13,481 nt of DNA. It comes from Ruminococcaceae bacterium UBA1320. GTDB lineage: Bacteria; Bacillota; Clostridia; Oscillospirales; Ethanoligenentaceae. The DNA lies in contig DBTI01000176.1 in the NCBI GenBank assembly GCA_002306975.1, positions 1 through 13,481 on the forward strand. The letters run 5' to 3'. This document shows positions 12,291 through 13,481 of this stretch, one piece after another. Both the position numbers and the translations under genes were made by a program. The notes under the pieces were generated by a model. That model ran no database searches, was not told where the DNA came from, and was given only the letters and a program-made list of their open reading frames with translations. Each line of letters starts with the position of its first letter. Positions within the stretch are counted from its first letter, which is position 1.

Positions 12291-13460
12291 ATGTTGAGCA
12301 CTAAAACTAAAAAAAGAATTGTAATGATTACTGCTGTGATTATTGTGGTTCTTATGATTTTAGGCGTGTTGGCGCCGATAATATCGTCAAGCGCGCAAAC
12401 CACAGGAAGCCTTGATTCCCAGTACGCCCAGCTGCAGCAGCAGCAACAAGCTCTTGAGAAGAAGCAAAAGGAACTTAAGGGCAAGATCAGTGCGAATAAG
12501 TCTGATCAGGCTGCTGTAAAAGAAACAATCCAGAATATTTCCTCCAACATGAAGACACTAAAGTCGCAGATGGATATTCTGAGCGGCAAAATATATGACT
12601 GTAATACGAAAATAAGTAAGTCCAATCAGGACATAGCCGCAACCCAGAAGCGCATAGACCAGAACAATGAGCTTTACAAAGAGCGCGTATGTGCGATGTA
12701 TGAGGCCGGCCCTGTTTCGGAACTTCAGGTTTTGCTGTCGTCAAAAAGCATTATGGAATTTTTGACGAGCTATGATACGATCAAAATGATTCAACAACAT
12801 GACACTGACCTTATTACGCAACTGAAATCGGACAAGTCGGCACTTGAAAGCGATAAAAAAGCAGTGGTCAGCGAAAAAGACAAGCTTGTGGCAACTCAGA
12901 CACAGTTGAGCGCCAAGCAAAGCGACTATGACTCGCAATTTAATGAAAGCAATTCGCTTTACAATCAGCTTTCGGACAAAAACTCCGAACTTAAAAAGCA
13001 GCAGGACGAGATTGACAAAGAAGAAGATGAAGCAAACGCCAAGATAGAGGAAATTATCAGGGAAAAGCAGAAAGAGGCTGAGGCAAACGGCGGTTCCACC
13101 GTTTATGTCGGCGGAACATGGCTGTGGCCTATTCAAAATTGCCCCGGTCAGTATATCTCAAGTCCCTTCGGTCCCCGCTCCGGGCACTCCACGCCACACA
13201 CCGGTATCGATATCGCCGCCGGCGGCATCTCGGGTCATCCGATTCTTGCGTCAAACAGCGGCAAGGTGATTATAGCCGGCTGGGACAGCTCCGGTATCTA
13301 TGGCAACTATGTCGTCATTGACCATGGCGGCGGGTACAGCACACTCTACGGTCATTGCAGCGGCCTTAACACCTCGGTGGGCGCTACGGTCTCACGCGGG
13401 CAGGTAATCGGCTACGTGGGCAACACGGGCAATGTGGTAAGCACTGGCGGCGGTCGGTGA
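12291..13460 (+). CDS. Coiled-coil M23 (LytM-type) murein hydrolase, probable FtsEX effector; C-terminus apparently cut short
   Basis: This is an exported protein expected to cleave or regulate cleavage of peptidoglycan peptides. Residues 11-35 are a hydrophobic signal or anchor segment ending near SSA. Residues 40-265 are a long coiled coil; the middle part ERVCAMYEAGPVSELQVLLSSKSIMEFLTS (131-160) resembles the FtsX-binding region of PcsB/CwlO/EnvC-type proteins. Residues 278-389 are an M23 domain, with ligands H303 and D307 in PHTGID and H355 in YGH. The frame stops at TGA right after NVVSTGGGR, where an M23 domain normally continues into the HLHFE block with the last zinc-site histidines. 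The stop is 21 nt from the window end, so an assembly error or frameshift at a contig edge is likely; true degeneration is possible. AGGAGG lies 4 nt before the ATG. Confidence 0.9.
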   Translation: MLSTKTKKRIVMITAVIIVVLMILGVLAPIISSSAQTTGSLDSQYAQLQQQQQALEKKQKELKGKISANKSDQAAVKETIQNISSNMKTLKSQMDILSGKIYDCNTKISKSNQDIAATQKRIDQNNELYKERVCAMYEAGPVSELQVLLSSKSIMEFLTSYDTIKMIQQHDTDLITQLKSDKSALESDKKAVVSEKDKLVATQTQLSAKQSDYDSQFNESNSLYNQLSDKNSELKKQQDEIDKEEDEANAKIEEIIREKQKEAEANGGSTVYVGGTWLWPIQNCPGQYISSPFGPRSGHSTPHTGIDIAAGGISGHPILASNSGKVIIAGWDSSGIYGNYVVIDHGGGYSTLYGHCSGLNTSVGATVSRGQVIGYVGNTGNVVSTGGGR

Positions 13461-13481
13461 TACCGTCACTGTTCGGCTCTG

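Noticed and set aside
1..13481. Search for CRISPR arrays, tRNA or rRNA genes, IS elements and phage genes
   Set aside because: No regularly spaced direct repeats, tRNA- or rRNA-like sequence, transposase or phage protein was seen anywhere in the window.

Overview
The window looks like an anaerobic, fermentative member of the Clostridia, probably near the Oscillospiraceae/Ruminococcaceae. The indications are an [FeFe]-hydrogenase maturation GTPase (HydF), an MsmX/UgpC-type shared sugar ATPase, a DUF4830 protein, Gram-positive style ribosome binding sites, and an ftsE-ftsX-peptidase cluster led by a PucR/CdaR-type regulator. The taxon is an inference from gene content. Both ends fall inside or at the edge of genes, so this may be a short contig.

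Layout. (1) 2-1698, + strand: the end of a FtsX/MacB-type permease and its ATPase, closed by a strong hairpin at 1709-1737 that separates them from convergent genes. (2) 4395-1756, - strand: a two-gene operon, aspartate ammonia-lyase then hydF, both starting at TTG, behind a good promoter and a 35-nt inverted repeat. (3) 4573-5819: an A+T-richer divergent pair, a MerR regulator and a short-chain dehydrogenase, with a textbook 19-bp-spacer MerR promoter between them. (4) 5820-6257: no gene, but dense RNA-like structure: three overlapping, mutually exclusive helices ending in a terminator, then a G+C-rich palindromic element. (5) 6258-7705, + strand: a membrane-anchored DUF4830 protein and an RsuA-type pseudouridine synthase. 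(6) 7951-9081: a stand-alone carbohydrate-ABC ATPase with its own terminator. (7) 9082-9613: a 530-nt gene-poor stretch with hairpins, probably including a structured leader. (8) 9614-13460, + strand: PucR/CdaR-type regulator, FtsE, FtsX and a coiled-coil M23 peptidase, tightly packed and likely one operon controlling peptidoglycan hydrolysis at division.

How the genes work together. FtsEX is expected to gate the coiled-coil M23 hydrolase across the membrane. AspA-HydF pairs an ammonia- and fumarate-releasing enzyme with H-cluster assembly. MerR should control the dehydrogenase. The MsmX-like ATPase probably serves sugar importers encoded elsewhere. No gene here is a clear candidate for a wholly new system. 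The most unusual signals are non-coding: the tripartite attenuator-like geometry after the dehydrogenase, the two intergenic hairpins sharing arms, and the structured region before the ftsEX cluster. The last peptidase gene also ends just before its HxH zinc motif would be expected.
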